From the NCBI GenBank assembly GCA_964498585.1, contig CAZCHH010000017.1, positions 1 to 55,017 on the forward strand: DNA of 55,017 nt. Direction: 5' to 3'. Under the pieces are notes generated by a model, which did no database searches, was not told where the DNA came from, and saw only the letters and a list, made by a program, of their open reading frames with translations. Both the position numbers and the translations under genes were made by a program. This DNA comes from JAAYJM01 sp964498585 (GTDB lineage: Bacteria > Bacteroidota > Ignavibacteria > Kapaibacteriales > UBA2268). Within the stretch, counting starts at the first letter, position 1. Each line of letters begins with the position of its first letter. Positions 18,870-27,753 of the stretch are shown here, piece by piece.

Positions 18870-20348
18870 ATGAAAATTTTTAATTTTAAAAAGAATATGC
18901 TCTTTTTTTTAACTTATGTTTTGCTCCTTTTTTCAGCAATACACCTCAATTCTTTAACTTTAACGCTAAACGAAAGTATAAAAATTGCCCAAAACAACAG
19001 CCCTCAGTCCAAAATTGCAAAGAGCAAATACCTTAATGCTTACTATAGTTATCAGGCATTCAAATCTGGTTTTCTTCCGCAGCTAACTTTTAGCGGCTCT
19101 GCACCCGGATTGGTTCGCCAGATTAACCAAATAACTTTGCCAGATGGTTCATTGGCTTATCAACCACAGAGTTATCTTTCTTCATCTGCAGGTCTATATA
19201 TTAACCAAAAAATTCCTTGGACTGGTGGTAATTTAACTGCATCGTCAAGTTTAAGCAGAATTGATATATCAGGGAAAAACGATACTTACTACTGGCTAAG
19301 CTCACCTGTTCAGTTAGTTTTGTCGCAGCCACTTTTCAGACAGAATAGCTATGCATGGAATATGGAACTCGAAGAACTGAACAACTCAATGAACGATAAA
19401 CAATACATCGAATCTATGGAAGACATTGCTATTGAGTCAACAGACAAGTTTTTCAATGTTTACATTCAACAAATCAATATGAAAAATGCTAAATTGAACG
19501 TTGATATAAACGATACACTCTACGTTTTATCAAAAGGGCGATACGAAGTAGGCAAAATTGCAGAAAATGATTTGCTGCAAAGCGAACTTGCTCTTTTAAA
19601 CAGCAAAAATCAACTTGAGAATGCTCAACTCAATTACAGCAAAGCAAAAGAAGACCTTATGATTTATTTAAATTTAAATCCGAATGAAGATTTGGAGGTG
19701 ATTCCTCAAACCGAAATTGCTTTTATCAAAATTGATAATGATAAAGCATTGGAGGAAGCAAAGAAGAATCGTTCAGACATAAGTAATTATAAAATCAATG
19801 AACTCACTGCCGAAAGAAATTTAGACCAGGCAAGAGACAACAATAATTTTTCAGCTAATATTTCAGCTTCATTTGGTTTAAATCAAACAGCTGGAAATGT
19901 TGACGAAGCATATAAAAGTTTGCTTGACCAGGAGCAGTTCAATCTTTCATTTGAAATTCCGATTTTTCAATTTGGTAAAGGAAGCTCGGAAGTTGAAGCA
20001 GCCCTTGCTGCAAAAGAGCTTGCTAAAACTTCAAACGATATTAATATGCAATATTTTGAAATGAATGTGAAGTATCAAACATTACAGTTTAATTTACTTC
20101 AGGAGCAGGTAAAAATATCAGCAAAAACAGATACCATTGCAGCACGCCGCTTTGAAGTTGCAAAAAACCGGTATTTAATAGGGAAAATTGATTTGAACTC
20201 ATTATTCATCGCCCAAAATGAAAAAGATGCTGCTCTAAGCTCATATATGAATACTTTAAGAAATTACTGGATTGCATATTACAACATTCGCCGAAGCACC
20301 CTATATGATTTTGAACGAAATCAAGCTATTGAGTATTATTCTAAATAA
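18870..20348 (+). CDS. TolC-family outer-membrane efflux channel protein
   Basis: This 492-residue protein has a signal peptide at residues 1-28 and two tandem outer-membrane efflux (OEP) repeats. Each repeat contains long amphipathic helices, for example LTLNESIKIAQNNSPQSKIA near 30 and the VGKIAENDLLQSELALLNSK segment near 225. The second repeat ends with RFEVAKNRYLIGKIDLNSLF and a closing aromatic segment. TolC trimers form the outer-membrane duct of efflux pumps and type I secretion. No adaptor or pump gene is adjacent; the MacA/MacB-like pair at 43.5-46.1 kb is the only candidate partner in the window. The last 13 bases overlap the convergent Cache-lipoprotein gene. Confidence 0.88.
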   Translation: MKIFNFKKNMLFFLTYVLLLFSAIHLNSLTLTLNESIKIAQNNSPQSKIAKSKYLNAYYSYQAFKSGFLPQLTFSGSAPGLVRQINQITLPDGSLAYQPQSYLSSSAGLYINQKIPWTGGNLTASSSLSRIDISGKNDTYYWLSSPVQLVLSQPLFRQNSYAWNMELEELNNSMNDKQYIESMEDIAIESTDKFFNVYIQQINMKNAKLNVDINDTLYVLSKGRYEVGKIAENDLLQSELALLNSKNQLENAQLNYSKAKEDLMIYLNLNPNEDLEVIPQTEIAFIKIDNDKALEEAKKNRSDISNYKINELTAERNLDQARDNNNFSANISASFGLNQTAGNVDEAYKSLLDQEQFNLSFEIPIFQFGKGSSEVEAALAAKELAKTSNDINMQYFEMNVKYQTLQFNLLQEQVKISAKTDTIAARRFEVAKNRYLIGKIDLNSLFIAQNEKDAALSSYMNTLRNYWIAYYNIRRSTLYDFERNQAIEYYSK

Positions 20349-20854
20349 ACACCAGAGCCGATGAAATAATTTGAATTAGGAATCGGCTCTACATATCCCA
20401 TTTTTCTTTTTTCACCTGTTTCGCCGGGTTTAAGCCAGTAAAACTCTACGAAGCCACCACCATTTTGGGCAGCAGTAGAAAGCTCTCTTATTACGTATTT
20501 TCCTTTTGTGTCTTGATAATCATATAGATTTTGACCTTGTAAATCTTTCTGTGTAGCATGTGCTATGTTTATACAATTAAAATCATAGACATAAAAATAA
20601 CCCGATTTATCCTCGTAAAACCTTACTGAATCAATAGAACGACGTATAAAAAGGATTCTGTCCGTAGAATCAGAAATATCCTTTATAAATTCGGAAATCA
20701 TTACTGCTTGAGAATGAACTACGTTTTTTGCGATTTTCTTATTCCATTCTAAAGAATCGCAATTATTAACTATTTTCTCTTCTGTGCAGGAAAATAATAT
20801 TAAAACTGAAACGATTAAAACTAAAATCTTTAAAAAATTATAATATTTATACAT
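20336..20854 (-). CDS. Cache-domain lipoprotein
   Basis: This 172-residue protein has a lipoprotein signal (LIVSVLILFSC, lipid-attached Cys near residue 23). Residues about 50-172 look like a single Cache sensor domain: a long first helix, then DKSGYFYVYDFNCINIAHAT, QDTKGKYVIRELSTAAQNGG and the closing YFIGSGVYLE. In most proteins this domain is the extracellular part of chemoreceptors or kinases and binds small carboxylates or amines. Here it is detached, with no membrane-signalling part. It may be a soluble binding partner anchored in a membrane; that is inference. Its 3' end overlaps the TolC-like gene. Confidence 0.7.
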   Translation of the reverse strand: MYKYYNFLKILVLIVSVLILFSCTEEKIVNNCDSLEWNKKIAKNVVHSQAVMISEFIKDISDSTDRILFIRRSIDSVRFYEDKSGYFYVYDFNCINIAHATQKDLQGQNLYDYQDTKGKYVIRELSTAAQNGGGFVEFYWLKPGETGEKRKMGYVEPIPNSNYFIGSGVYLE

Positions 20855-21214
20855 TTTTTACGAAAAATCTGTTATACATTCACTTTCAAACTTAAAAAAT
20901 TTTTTTTAGACATAAAAATTATATGAAAAATTTTTTTTATTTCAACTAGTAACGCTTTTACTTTACTTCAATATTTCTCGCGTGGAAATTTACAAATGAA
21001 AAAAGGACTGCACACAGCAAGGGTAGGGGAGAGATTGAATATTTTCAATCAATCTTACACAACTGAAAAAATATAGGAAATGGGATATTTGCTACGTAAA
21101 ATTAATTTTGCTTTAGTCAATATGATAAATATAGTGTTATTATTGATAATTTGAATATCTGGAACCATAATGAATATTGTCTGCTAAAAAGAAAAATTGA
21201 TTTAAATTTGAGTT
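20855..21214. other. Host-side flank left of the integrated element
   Basis: This stretch of about 360 bp lies between the lipoprotein gene and the left att repeat. It holds a small inverted repeat near 21033-21054 (AGATTGAATATTTTCAATCA then ATCT) and otherwise AT-rich sequence. Before insertion it would have lain just downstream of the tRNA-Leu gene, so the hairpin could be the old tRNA terminator. No gene is visible. Confidence 0.4.
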
Positions 21215-21276
21215 ATTATGTGCCCGGAACAGGACTTGAACCTGCACCCCCTTTCGAGGACTACATCCTGAATGTA
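21215..21276. repeat. Left attachment repeat (att) of the 14.3-kb element
   Basis: This 62-bp sequence is repeated in direct orientation at 35483-35544 with a single difference (C at 21247, T at 35515). It consists of the last 56 bases of tRNA-Leu(CAG), from the anticodon stem to the discriminator base (21221-21276), plus 6 bases of downstream sequence. A truncated tRNA 3' part beside an integrase gene is the classical footprint of site-specific integration. Confidence 0.95.
21221..21276 (-). pseudogene. tRNA-Leu 3' fragment
   Basis: Read on the minus strand, this is the anticodon arm, long variable arm, T arm and 3' acceptor strand of the tRNA-Leu found intact at 35489-35572. The D arm and 5' acceptor strand are missing: beyond 21276 the sequence is unrelated and AT-rich. 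It cannot fold as a tRNA and is the duplicated end left by integration. Confidence 0.92.
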
Positions 21277-21415
21277 ATACATAGTCAAAATGAATATAAA
21301 AGAATAGAAAATAAATATTTTATAATAATAATATAATAGAATGATTATTAAAGAGTTATATAATATTTATTAAAATTATATTTTCTATTTATTACAATAT
21401 ATTTTGAAAAAAAAC

Positions 21416-21434
21416 GTCTGTATTTGTAAGTATT
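21416..21434 (+). promoter_or_regulatory. Candidate integrase arm site (left)
   Basis: The sequence GTCTGTATTTGTAAGTATT holds two near-identical half-units (GTCTGTATT, GTAAGTATT). An almost matching pair, GTCAGTATTTTGTCAGTATT, lies at 35405-35424, just inside the right att repeat and in the same orientation. Arm-type direct repeats flanking the core are usual for tyrosine integrases of this kind. The role is inferred. Confidence 0.4.
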
Positions 21435-21453
21435 ATTAATAAAGTTTTATATT

Positions 21454-22554
21454 ATGAATGACTTAAAAAAACTAATTGAGAAAAGTAATCAGAATAAAAG
21501 AATAAAAATTCGATTAAATAATTCAACAAAATCTTATGGTTTATACTTAGATTATATTGAAAATTGTAAAAGAGAAAAAGTGTTCTTAAATATAAGAATA
21601 CCTAAGAGTGAACATCTTTCAAAGAAAGATAAGGAGAATGTTTATGTTGCTGAGTTAATTAGAGATAAAAAAGAAATTGAACTTTTTAGCAATGAAACAG
21701 GGTTTTCGTTAAAAAATAAAAAATCAAATGTTCATTTTTTAACATATTTTAAAGAATTAGCAAAGAAAAAAAACTTACCATCATATTACGGGAGTATCAA
21801 GCAACTGTCGATATTTTTAAAAAGTGCTAAAATATCAGAAAACATTACTTTCAGTGATATTAATACTAATTTTTGCAAAAAATATAGAGATTTTCTTGTT
21901 GAAGCAGTTGCAAATCCAACTGCTAAAACATATTTAGTAGTATTCAAGGCAACTCTTGAGCATGGAAAAGCAAATGGTATAATTTCTGAAAATCCTTGTT
22001 CAAAAGTATCTATCTCATTACAAGGAAATAAAAGAAAATTTTTAAATGAAAATGAATTAAAGTTATTTATCTCGTCTAATACTATTTATAAAGAAATAAA
22101 AAATGCATATATATTTTCGGTACAAACATCACTAAGATTAGGAGATATAAGAAAAATTAAATTTTCTAATATTTCTGATGACCATCTGTACTATCAGCAA
22201 AATAAAACAAAAGGTGTTTCAAATATAAAAATATCTAAATTAGGGATGAGAATAATAAAAGAACAACAAGAAAATAATAAGAATTCAGAGTATATTTTTA
22301 ATTTACCAAAATCTAAATCTACAATTAACAAGACGTTAAATGAAATTGCTAAATCAGTTAATATTACAAAAAAAATTTCTTTCCATGTTGCTAGACACTC
22401 ATTTGCTACATTAGGATTGGCAAAAAATTGTAACCTTTATACAATTTCAAAATATATGGGACATTCTTCAGTTACTACAACAGAAATTTATTGTAATTTA
22501 GTTGATTCAAAATTAGATGAATTAGCTGATTTAATAAATATTGATATAGAATAA
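21454..22554 (+). CDS. int: Tyrosine recombinase (integrase of the element)
   Basis: This 366-residue phage-type integrase has an N-terminal arm-binding region (about 1-90), a SAM-like core-binding domain (about 95-185) and a catalytic domain (about 195-355). The active-site residues are Arg228 (TSLRLGDIRKIKF), His311 and Arg314 (HVARHSFATLG), His337 (MGHSSVTTTEIY) and the nucleophile Tyr346. All are present, so the enzyme should be active. It lies 178 bp inside the left att repeat and reads into the element, the usual arrangement for tRNA-targeting integrases. It would join attP to the tRNA-Leu 3' end and, with an excision factor, reverse this. Confidence 0.95.
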   Translation: MNDLKKLIEKSNQNKRIKIRLNNSTKSYGLYLDYIENCKREKVFLNIRIPKSEHLSKKDKENVYVAELIRDKKEIELFSNETGFSLKNKKSNVHFLTYFKELAKKKNLPSYYGSIKQLSIFLKSAKISENITFSDINTNFCKKYRDFLVEAVANPTAKTYLVVFKATLEHGKANGIISENPCSKVSISLQGNKRKFLNENELKLFISSNTIYKEIKNAYIFSVQTSLRLGDIRKIKFSNISDDHLYYQQNKTKGVSNIKISKLGMRIIKEQQENNKNSEYIFNLPKSKSTINKTLNEIAKSVNITKKISFHVARHSFATLGLAKNCNLYTISKYMGHSSVTTTEIYCNLVDSKLDELADLINIDIE

Positions 22555-23040
22555 TGATTATTTTTAAAATATATATAATAAAATAAATTAAAAATAATGA
22601 TAAATGTATATAATGTATTCAACTGACATACACTTTTGAAAAAAACTTTTTTGTAAAAGTTATATATTACTGAAAATGTCATTCAGAATTACATTCTATT
22701 GAACTTTATTTTTAATTTAATAATAAATATTGACAGAATAGAGAAAATGACTTTAAATAAGTTTTTCTTAATTCTGTCCAATTTTGAAATAGTATTTACC
22801 TTTACACTTCAAATTTTTCTAAAAAACTCGTCCTATTCTGTATTAGCGATACGTTTTTTATATGGTGAAGTTTTTGAAAAATTTTTGATGTCAAGAAAAA
22901 TTTTTGATGGTAAAAAAGAGTGGTACCACTTTTTCGGGAAAAGAATAAAAATGACTTTCCAAGTAGTTTTTTACTTGGAAAGTCAAGAATGAATAAGATG
23001 TATTCTGTAATTCAGAAGAATTATAGAAAAGGTACATTGA
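22555..23040. other. Intergenic region between convergent int and the cargo operon
   Basis: This AT-rich region of about 490 bp contains no convincing gene; a 97-codon ORF at 22699-22992 ends inside the hairpin at 22953-22984 and has no recognisable features. The hairpin serves the minus-strand operon. Confidence 0.5.
22953..22984 (-). terminator. Terminator of the cargo operon
   Basis: A 13-bp perfect stem, GACTTTCCAAGTA pairing with TACTTGGAAAGTC, is followed on the minus strand by ATTTTTATT. It lies 57 bp beyond the stop of the 101-residue gene and fits an intrinsic terminator for transcripts coming from 26.9 kb. Confidence 0.75.
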
Positions 23041-23346
23041 TTAAATCGTTCTTAATAAAATACCTCTGCGATTGCGTATTTCAGTTTTTCCCTTGTCAGT
23101 TTCTATTAGAACATCTTCACCATAAAAACGGGCTGATAAAGCGCCCGATTTTACGATTGTTCTTTGAACTAAACCTCTTTCTTTTAGTAATTCTACTCTT
23201 CCATCACGGAAAGTTGCAACAATCAGGTCTTGTGCATCATTGAAAAATGCTGTAACAACATCATTGCAAATAACAGGACTTAGCACCAAACCTTTATTAT
23301 TTACAATATTTATTTTACCATTTACAATTTTTATTATTTTTTGCAT
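23041..23346 (-). CDS. Small repeat protein of unknown function
   Basis: This 101-residue protein is not assigned to a known family. It is built of about three imperfect units of roughly 28-35 residues, each of the form hydrophobic strand, G-(K/R)-(I/V)-x-(I/L) and then a basic GLV/GIL turn. Examples are VNGKINIVNNKGLVLSPVI, FRDGRVELLKERGLVQRTIV and TDKGKTEIRNRRGILLRTI. The pattern suggests a small beta-rich, propeller-blade-like fold. It is the last gene of the minus-strand group 26892 to 23041, 70 bp after the membrane coiled-coil gene. No signal peptide or catalytic motif is visible. Confidence 0.6.
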   Translation of the reverse strand: MQKIIKIVNGKINIVNNKGLVLSPVICNDVVTAFFNDAQDLIVATFRDGRVELLKERGLVQRTIVKSGALSARFYGEDVLIETDKGKTEIRNRRGILLRTI

Positions 23347-23416
23347 AGCTTTATTTGATTAAAGTGTTTTCCAATTCTTTAGCATGTTCATCTGATATTT
23401 ACCAAAAAAATATTAA

Positions 23417-24466
23417 TTAAATGAAAAAGAGAAAATAATATAAAAAGCTAATAATTAATACTATCAAAGATACTGTAAAATAAATATACATTTTCTTTCT
23501 TTTTAAATAAACCTTTATTTGTTCACTACTTGATAAATGAAGTTTGTAATATTTTTTGAATCTTTTAGCTTTTGTTGAAAAGGGAAAAAAAGTTGATAAT
23601 AGCTTTGTATTCGCTAATTTAGCAGATAAAAGATTTACATCATCTAATTCTTTTGAAAATTCAGAAATTTGCATATCTGTTAGTAGCATATTTGCCCCTA
23701 TTGAAATATCTTCAGGTAAGACATATTTGCTAGAATTCATAGGAAGATTGCTAAATTCTATAAGATTATTGACGCACCCTAAGTATATATCAGAAGATTT
23801 AAGCATTACATTGTCACTTTGATGTTTACCACTTAACCAAGCATTGAACTCATCAAGCAAATAATAACAGATTAATTCAGTATTTTCAAAAATAAAATAA
23901 CTTTCAAATAATCCTTTACAATTCTTATATATATAACTATGCCTTTGCTTGTCTTCAAAATTAATAACAACAGAAGCATCAATTTTTAGTAATTCAATAA
24001 CTCTATTTTTTTTATTAATTATTTTTGGTACAAAAGATTTAATTTTATTTTGCTTTTCATTTGCTAACTCTTGTTTTTTCTCTAAAAGCTTAGCCAAAGC
24101 TTTTTTTTCTTTCCTAGCAGCAAACCAGTTACCTATACCAGAAACAGTTGAACCTATCATCTCGCCAAAACTGCTAATTAATGTACCAGCTGCTTCAAGG
24201 CCTATATCAACTGTTGCATTAGTTATGATAGCATTACTTTGATATTTTGAATTTTGAATCATATAAGCAGAAATTTCCTTTGCTGCCTTAGAATTAACCA
24301 TAGTACCTACAGTTTTAAATGAATTAGTAAGGTTATCACCAATTATCTCAAATTTTTCAGATATTTGTTGAACTATATTAACAATAGATTTTACTTCTTC
24401 TTGTATATCAAGTGCTTCTTTTAATAATTCATTAATTTCCTCTTGCTTTTTTTGTACTATATCCAT
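23417..24466 (-). CDS. Coiled-coil membrane protein of unknown function
   Basis: This 349-residue protein matches no family I can name. Residues 1-60 form a coiled coil (KKQEEINELLKEALDIQEEV). Residues about 85-116 form a small-residue-rich hydrophobic helix pair (GLEAAGTLISSFGEMIGSTV then SGIGNWFAA), followed by a charged helix (KEKKALAKLLEKKQELANEK). A globular part follows, and residues about 328-349 form a clear C-terminal membrane anchor. A coiled coil with an internal glycine-rich amphipathic hydrophobic hairpin is reminiscent of alpha-helical pore-forming proteins, but this is structural analogy only. It starts 3 bp after the stop of the 170-residue coiled-coil gene, so the two are translated together and probably interact. 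Confidence 0.75.
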   Translation of the reverse strand: MDIVQKKQEEINELLKEALDIQEEVKSIVNIVQQISEKFEIIGDNLTNSFKTVGTMVNSKAAKEISAYMIQNSKYQSNAIITNATVDIGLEAAGTLISSFGEMIGSTVSGIGNWFAARKEKKALAKLLEKKQELANEKQNKIKSFVPKIINKKNRVIELLKIDASVVINFEDKQRHSYIYKNCKGLFESYFIFENTELICYYLLDEFNAWLSGKHQSDNVMLKSSDIYLGCVNNLIEFSNLPMNSSKYVLPEDISIGANMLLTDMQISEFSKELDDVNLLSAKLANTKLLSTFFPFSTKAKRFKKYYKLHLSSSEQIKVYLKRKKMYIYFTVSLIVLIISFLYYFLFFI

Positions 24467-24468
24467 AT

Positions 24469-24981
24469 CTAAATTCGCATTAATTGCATTAATAAAGAAC
24501 TTATATGGTCAGACCAATCTCTCACTTGTGTAATTAATTTAGTTCTTAATTCTAAGTCAATCATTTCGCAATTTTTTGAATCAATCGTTAAAGCTTTATC
24601 TAATATTTTATCTATTCTGTTAGAAATATTATCAAGTTGCTTTTCAACAATTGGTGCATTTGTTCTAAACTTTTCTAAGCTAACATTTGAATCAATTAAA
24701 TATTTCTCTAATGAAACATCCATCTGTTTCATTAAGAAATCAATTTCTTTTACAGTTTTATATGTATCCATTGCACAATTAAATAGTGTTGATACGTTAT
24801 TTACAACTTCTAAAGTTGTGTTCATCGCATTATTGTAATCATTAATTGTTTCACGTACATTACTAACAGATTGATCAAATCTATTTAATGTTTTTTCCAT
24901 TTCAGGGGATAGAAGTGTTTTAATATCAGAAGATAACACCATATTAGCAATATCTCTTTTTTCTTCAATAGTATTATTCAT
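24469..24981 (-). CDS. Coiled-coil protein of unknown function
   Basis: This 170-residue protein is almost wholly helical, with long heptad stretches: LNRFDQSVSNVRETINDYNN and the segment EKYLIDSNVSLEKFRTNAPI, continuing EKQLDNISNRIDKILDKAL. It has no membrane segment, signal peptide or catalytic motif. It lies directly upstream of the 349-residue coiled-coil membrane protein (2 bp between genes) and 165 bp downstream of the 581-residue protein. Its residues VNNVSTLFNCAMDTYKTVKE and the partner's KSIVNIVQQISEKFEIIGDN are of similar character, so the two may be diverged relatives that pair. This is inference. Confidence 0.7.
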   Translation of the reverse strand: MNNTIEEKRDIANMVLSSDIKTLLSPEMEKTLNRFDQSVSNVRETINDYNNAMNTTLEVVNNVSTLFNCAMDTYKTVKEIDFLMKQMDVSLEKYLIDSNVSLEKFRTNAPIVEKQLDNISNRIDKILDKALTIDSKNCEMIDLELRTKLITQVRDWSDHISSLLMQLMRI

Positions 24982-25146
24982 AAATACTCCGCATTATGTT
25001 AATAAATAGAAATTTAATAATTATTTAATCTTCAAATTTTTGATTATACATCCATTCAACTTTAGTATGGAAAAGTTGTAAGATAAATTTACCTGCTAAC
25101 TTGATTACAAGAATTTAATTTACTTTAACAATTATTTTTTTATTAT

Positions 25147-26892
25147 TTATTTAAAAAAGTTAATTATTTTTCTTTTTAACCAATTATCCATTTTTTTGGT
25201 TGTATGGTATTCGATTAGCAATTTTTCTAATTCTTTTGCTCGTTTATCTGTTATATTTAGTTTATTTTTTAATTTTTCAAGAAATTTGCTTTCTTCTTGA
25301 GATATAACACCATCATCTTCAAGACAAAACTTAATTTCTTCTAAAAATTCTAATTCTTCTTTAGTATAATTAGTTTGATTTAATACAATATTTTCAATTT
25401 CAGAAGCACGAACTTCAGATATTCCGAGTTTACTTCTGCTTCGCTCAAGTATTCTTCGTGAAGTATCATTAATTTTATCACTTTCTACTAATTCTTTAAC
25501 AACCTCCATATATTCAATTTCTTCTTTATTCATCAAATTACTTTGTTCTTTTTTTGTTTTTGATTTATTTGAATTTTTAGAGTTGATTGTTGTATCACTA
25601 AGCAATTCTTCTAAAGGTGCGAATTCTACATATATTCTTAGTTCTGTATGCTGTGCCTTTTTTTTGTTGATTAATGATTCTGAAGAACTGCTACCTGAAG
25701 TTTTTTTGTCATAATTAAAATCAAGATTAACTATTTTAATTTTTGCATTTGCCTGAATGATTTTTTGTGCTTCTTCATCAATTTTTATTAATTCCTTTTC
25801 AGATAATTGTTCAATATCACTTGTTGATAATATGATGTTATAGCTTTTAATACCACCTTCAAGGCGTTGTTTAGCAAGCGACTGCAATATTTCATTTTGT
25901 TCAAACCACATCAAATCCTGAGGAATAAAGGGCTTATTCTTTGGCTTAAATACACCATCAATATTTATTCTTTTCCCTGTATAACTTTTTGTGTTGCTAT
26001 TAAAATCGGAATTAATTCTTTCATAATCACTTGTTTTGTATGCTCCTTCAACGCCGTAACTATATATTTCTGCTCCGCCTCCAATAGTTTTGCTGGAATT
26101 ATTAATAGATTCTAAATTTCCAGATTGATTTAAATTACTTGTAGAACCAATTATATGCTCTGTTTTTATTTTTGAAGCTCCTAATGATTTTAATAAATAG
26201 CTTGTTTCCATTACCTGCGACTCAAATAAATAATTTTCATAATCTTCTATTGGAAAATAAAGATCATTTTTAAAAGGGTGCCCAACGTATATCTGCCCAG
26301 AAACAGGATGTGAAGGTGGAAACTTTAATTTGCTAACTTTTTTAATTTCAAATGGGATTATATTAGCTGGTATATAATTCGGTATTTCGTCATCTATATA
26401 TATAACTTTCCTAAGGTTATAATTTATTTCATTAAAATTTTCTAATAAAATATCAAGGAATGAATCTCTAATATTCATTTTTGTTTGTTTATAGTCAATA
26501 TGATTTTCTAAACTAATCGAATCGCTGATTGAAATAATAGAATCTATGAGATTTCCAGTCGCGAAATGATATTTTGCTTCAACAAATTTATATTCAGCAA
26601 AAATACTCTTATCATATTCATCTAATTCATCAATATTCTGTTTAATTTCTTTAAATCTATTATAAGCAGCTTTTAAATTTTGATTAGTATCGTCTAATTT
26701 ATCAATTTTTAAATAGATATTTGCTTTCCAAATAAAGAATCTTGGGTCATAATTTTTCAATATTATTAATTTATTCAAATTGTCAATAGCAATTTCATAA
26801 TCTTCATTTTCATAAGCTTTCCAATATCTACTGAAAGTTAACTGGTATTCTAGCTTCATCCTTTCAGGCCAATGATCATAAAAATCTTTCAT
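25147..26892 (-). CDS. Large three-part protein: TPR-like, unknown core, tandem TerB-like repeats
   Basis: This 581-residue protein is of unknown function. Residues about 10-165 look like tetratricopeptide-type helices (YENEDYEIAIDNLNKLIILK, then FFIWKANIYLKIDKLDDTNQ). Residues about 180-425 form a core of unknown fold with YVGHPFKNDLYFPIEDYENY and a Ser/Asn/Gly-rich segment (about 250-305). Residues 455-560 hold two tandem units of about 50 residues. Each has the form E-E-(I/L)-E-(Y/F) ... (D)DG-(K/V)-I-(N/S) ... R/K-(S/N)-KL-(G/N)-I-(S/T)-(E/D)-(V/K)-R-A-x-E-(I/L)-E, resembling TerB-like helical repeats. It is the first gene of the cargo operon, with 800 bp of AT-rich leader upstream. There is no signal peptide, so it is cytoplasmic unless secreted by an unrecognised route. 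Confidence 0.75.
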   Translation of the reverse strand: MKDFYDHWPERMKLEYQLTFSRYWKAYENEDYEIAIDNLNKLIILKNYDPRFFIWKANIYLKIDKLDDTNQNLKAAYNRFKEIKQNIDELDEYDKSIFAEYKFVEAKYHFATGNLIDSIISISDSISLENHIDYKQTKMNIRDSFLDILLENFNEINYNLRKVIYIDDEIPNYIPANIIPFEIKKVSKLKFPPSHPVSGQIYVGHPFKNDLYFPIEDYENYLFESQVMETSYLLKSLGASKIKTEHIIGSTSNLNQSGNLESINNSSKTIGGGAEIYSYGVEGAYKTSDYERINSDFNSNTKSYTGKRINIDGVFKPKNKPFIPQDLMWFEQNEILQSLAKQRLEGGIKSYNIILSTSDIEQLSEKELIKIDEEAQKIIQANAKIKIVNLDFNYDKKTSGSSSSESLINKKKAQHTELRIYVEFAPLEELLSDTTINSKNSNKSKTKKEQSNLMNKEEIEYMEVVKELVESDKINDTSRRILERSRSKLGISEVRASEIENIVLNQTNYTKEELEFLEEIKFCLEDDGVISQEESKFLEKLKNKLNITDKRAKELEKLLIEYHTTKKMDNWLKRKIINFFK

Positions 26893-27753
26893 TTTTCTTC
26901 CTTTATAATAAAATAAATAAATTTCAATTTATATTAAGCAAAGAATCTTTTATTCTTTTTGGTATTAATTTTTTTTCCGAAAGACAGTAGTGTCTATACT
27001 ACTTTATTATTTTTAAAATTCATTTTTCATCATCTTAATCAAAAAAATCACACAAATCATTGTTTAGAACGCAAGTAAGACCACGCTTACAAAATATTTA
27101 TATTATTGTTCTATTCTATTTTAAATGTAATATTTTCTCCTTTTTCAGAAAAATTTTAATTTATTTTATTTTAATTTCAAGTTAATAAAAATAAAAATAA
27201 TATACAAATTTTTTTGAATTTTTTTTTATAGTTAAATTTATTCAGAATACTCAAGATTAAAATTTAATTAATTAATTATAAAATCACAGAATAAAACTTA
27301 ATTCAAGTTTAACAAATATTTGATTTCTTATGTTGATTTACTTTTATTAGATTATTTTTTCATAGTATTAACATTAATATTTGAACTCCTTCCCATGTGC
27401 AGCTTGGTAAGGTGTATCAACGTTTGTATAATAATTTGAGTAAATACTGAACTTCAGAAACTCTGAAAATAAATATCAGCTAAAAAATCATTACATATAA
27501 GAGTAAATATTATATGCTTATATAAAAACTTAAATTTAATTTTTTATATAAAGTTTAATTTGTCATTTTCATTTTTATAATCAATTATAATAATCTTTAT
27601 TTATAATACGTACCATAACTATATATAAAATAAATTACTTATCGAAAAATATTTCTTGTTCCTTATTCTAATCATTAGTATATTACATTTAGTTGAATGA
27701 CAAATTCAATAAAACTAAATGTAATATTTTCAATTAATTATAGAGATTTTTCA
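26893..27753. other. Divergent regulatory region within the element
   Basis: About 860 bp of very AT-rich sequence separate the minus-strand cargo operon from the plus-strand genes. It must contain the promoters for both directions, but no clear consensus, operator or hairpin stands out. No ORF with credible codon use was seen. A TTG/ATG choice at 27697 or 27754 for the next gene lies in its right end. Confidence 0.5.

Noticed and set aside
21151..21336. 61-codon ORF with PGTGLEPAPPFEDYIL
   Set aside because: This is the translated tRNA-Leu fragment, a common false annotation.
22699..22992. 97-codon plus-strand ORF between integrase and cargo operon
   Set aside because: Low-complexity Phe/Leu/Ile composition, no motif, no ribosome-binding site, and it ends inside the terminator hairpin at 22953-22984.
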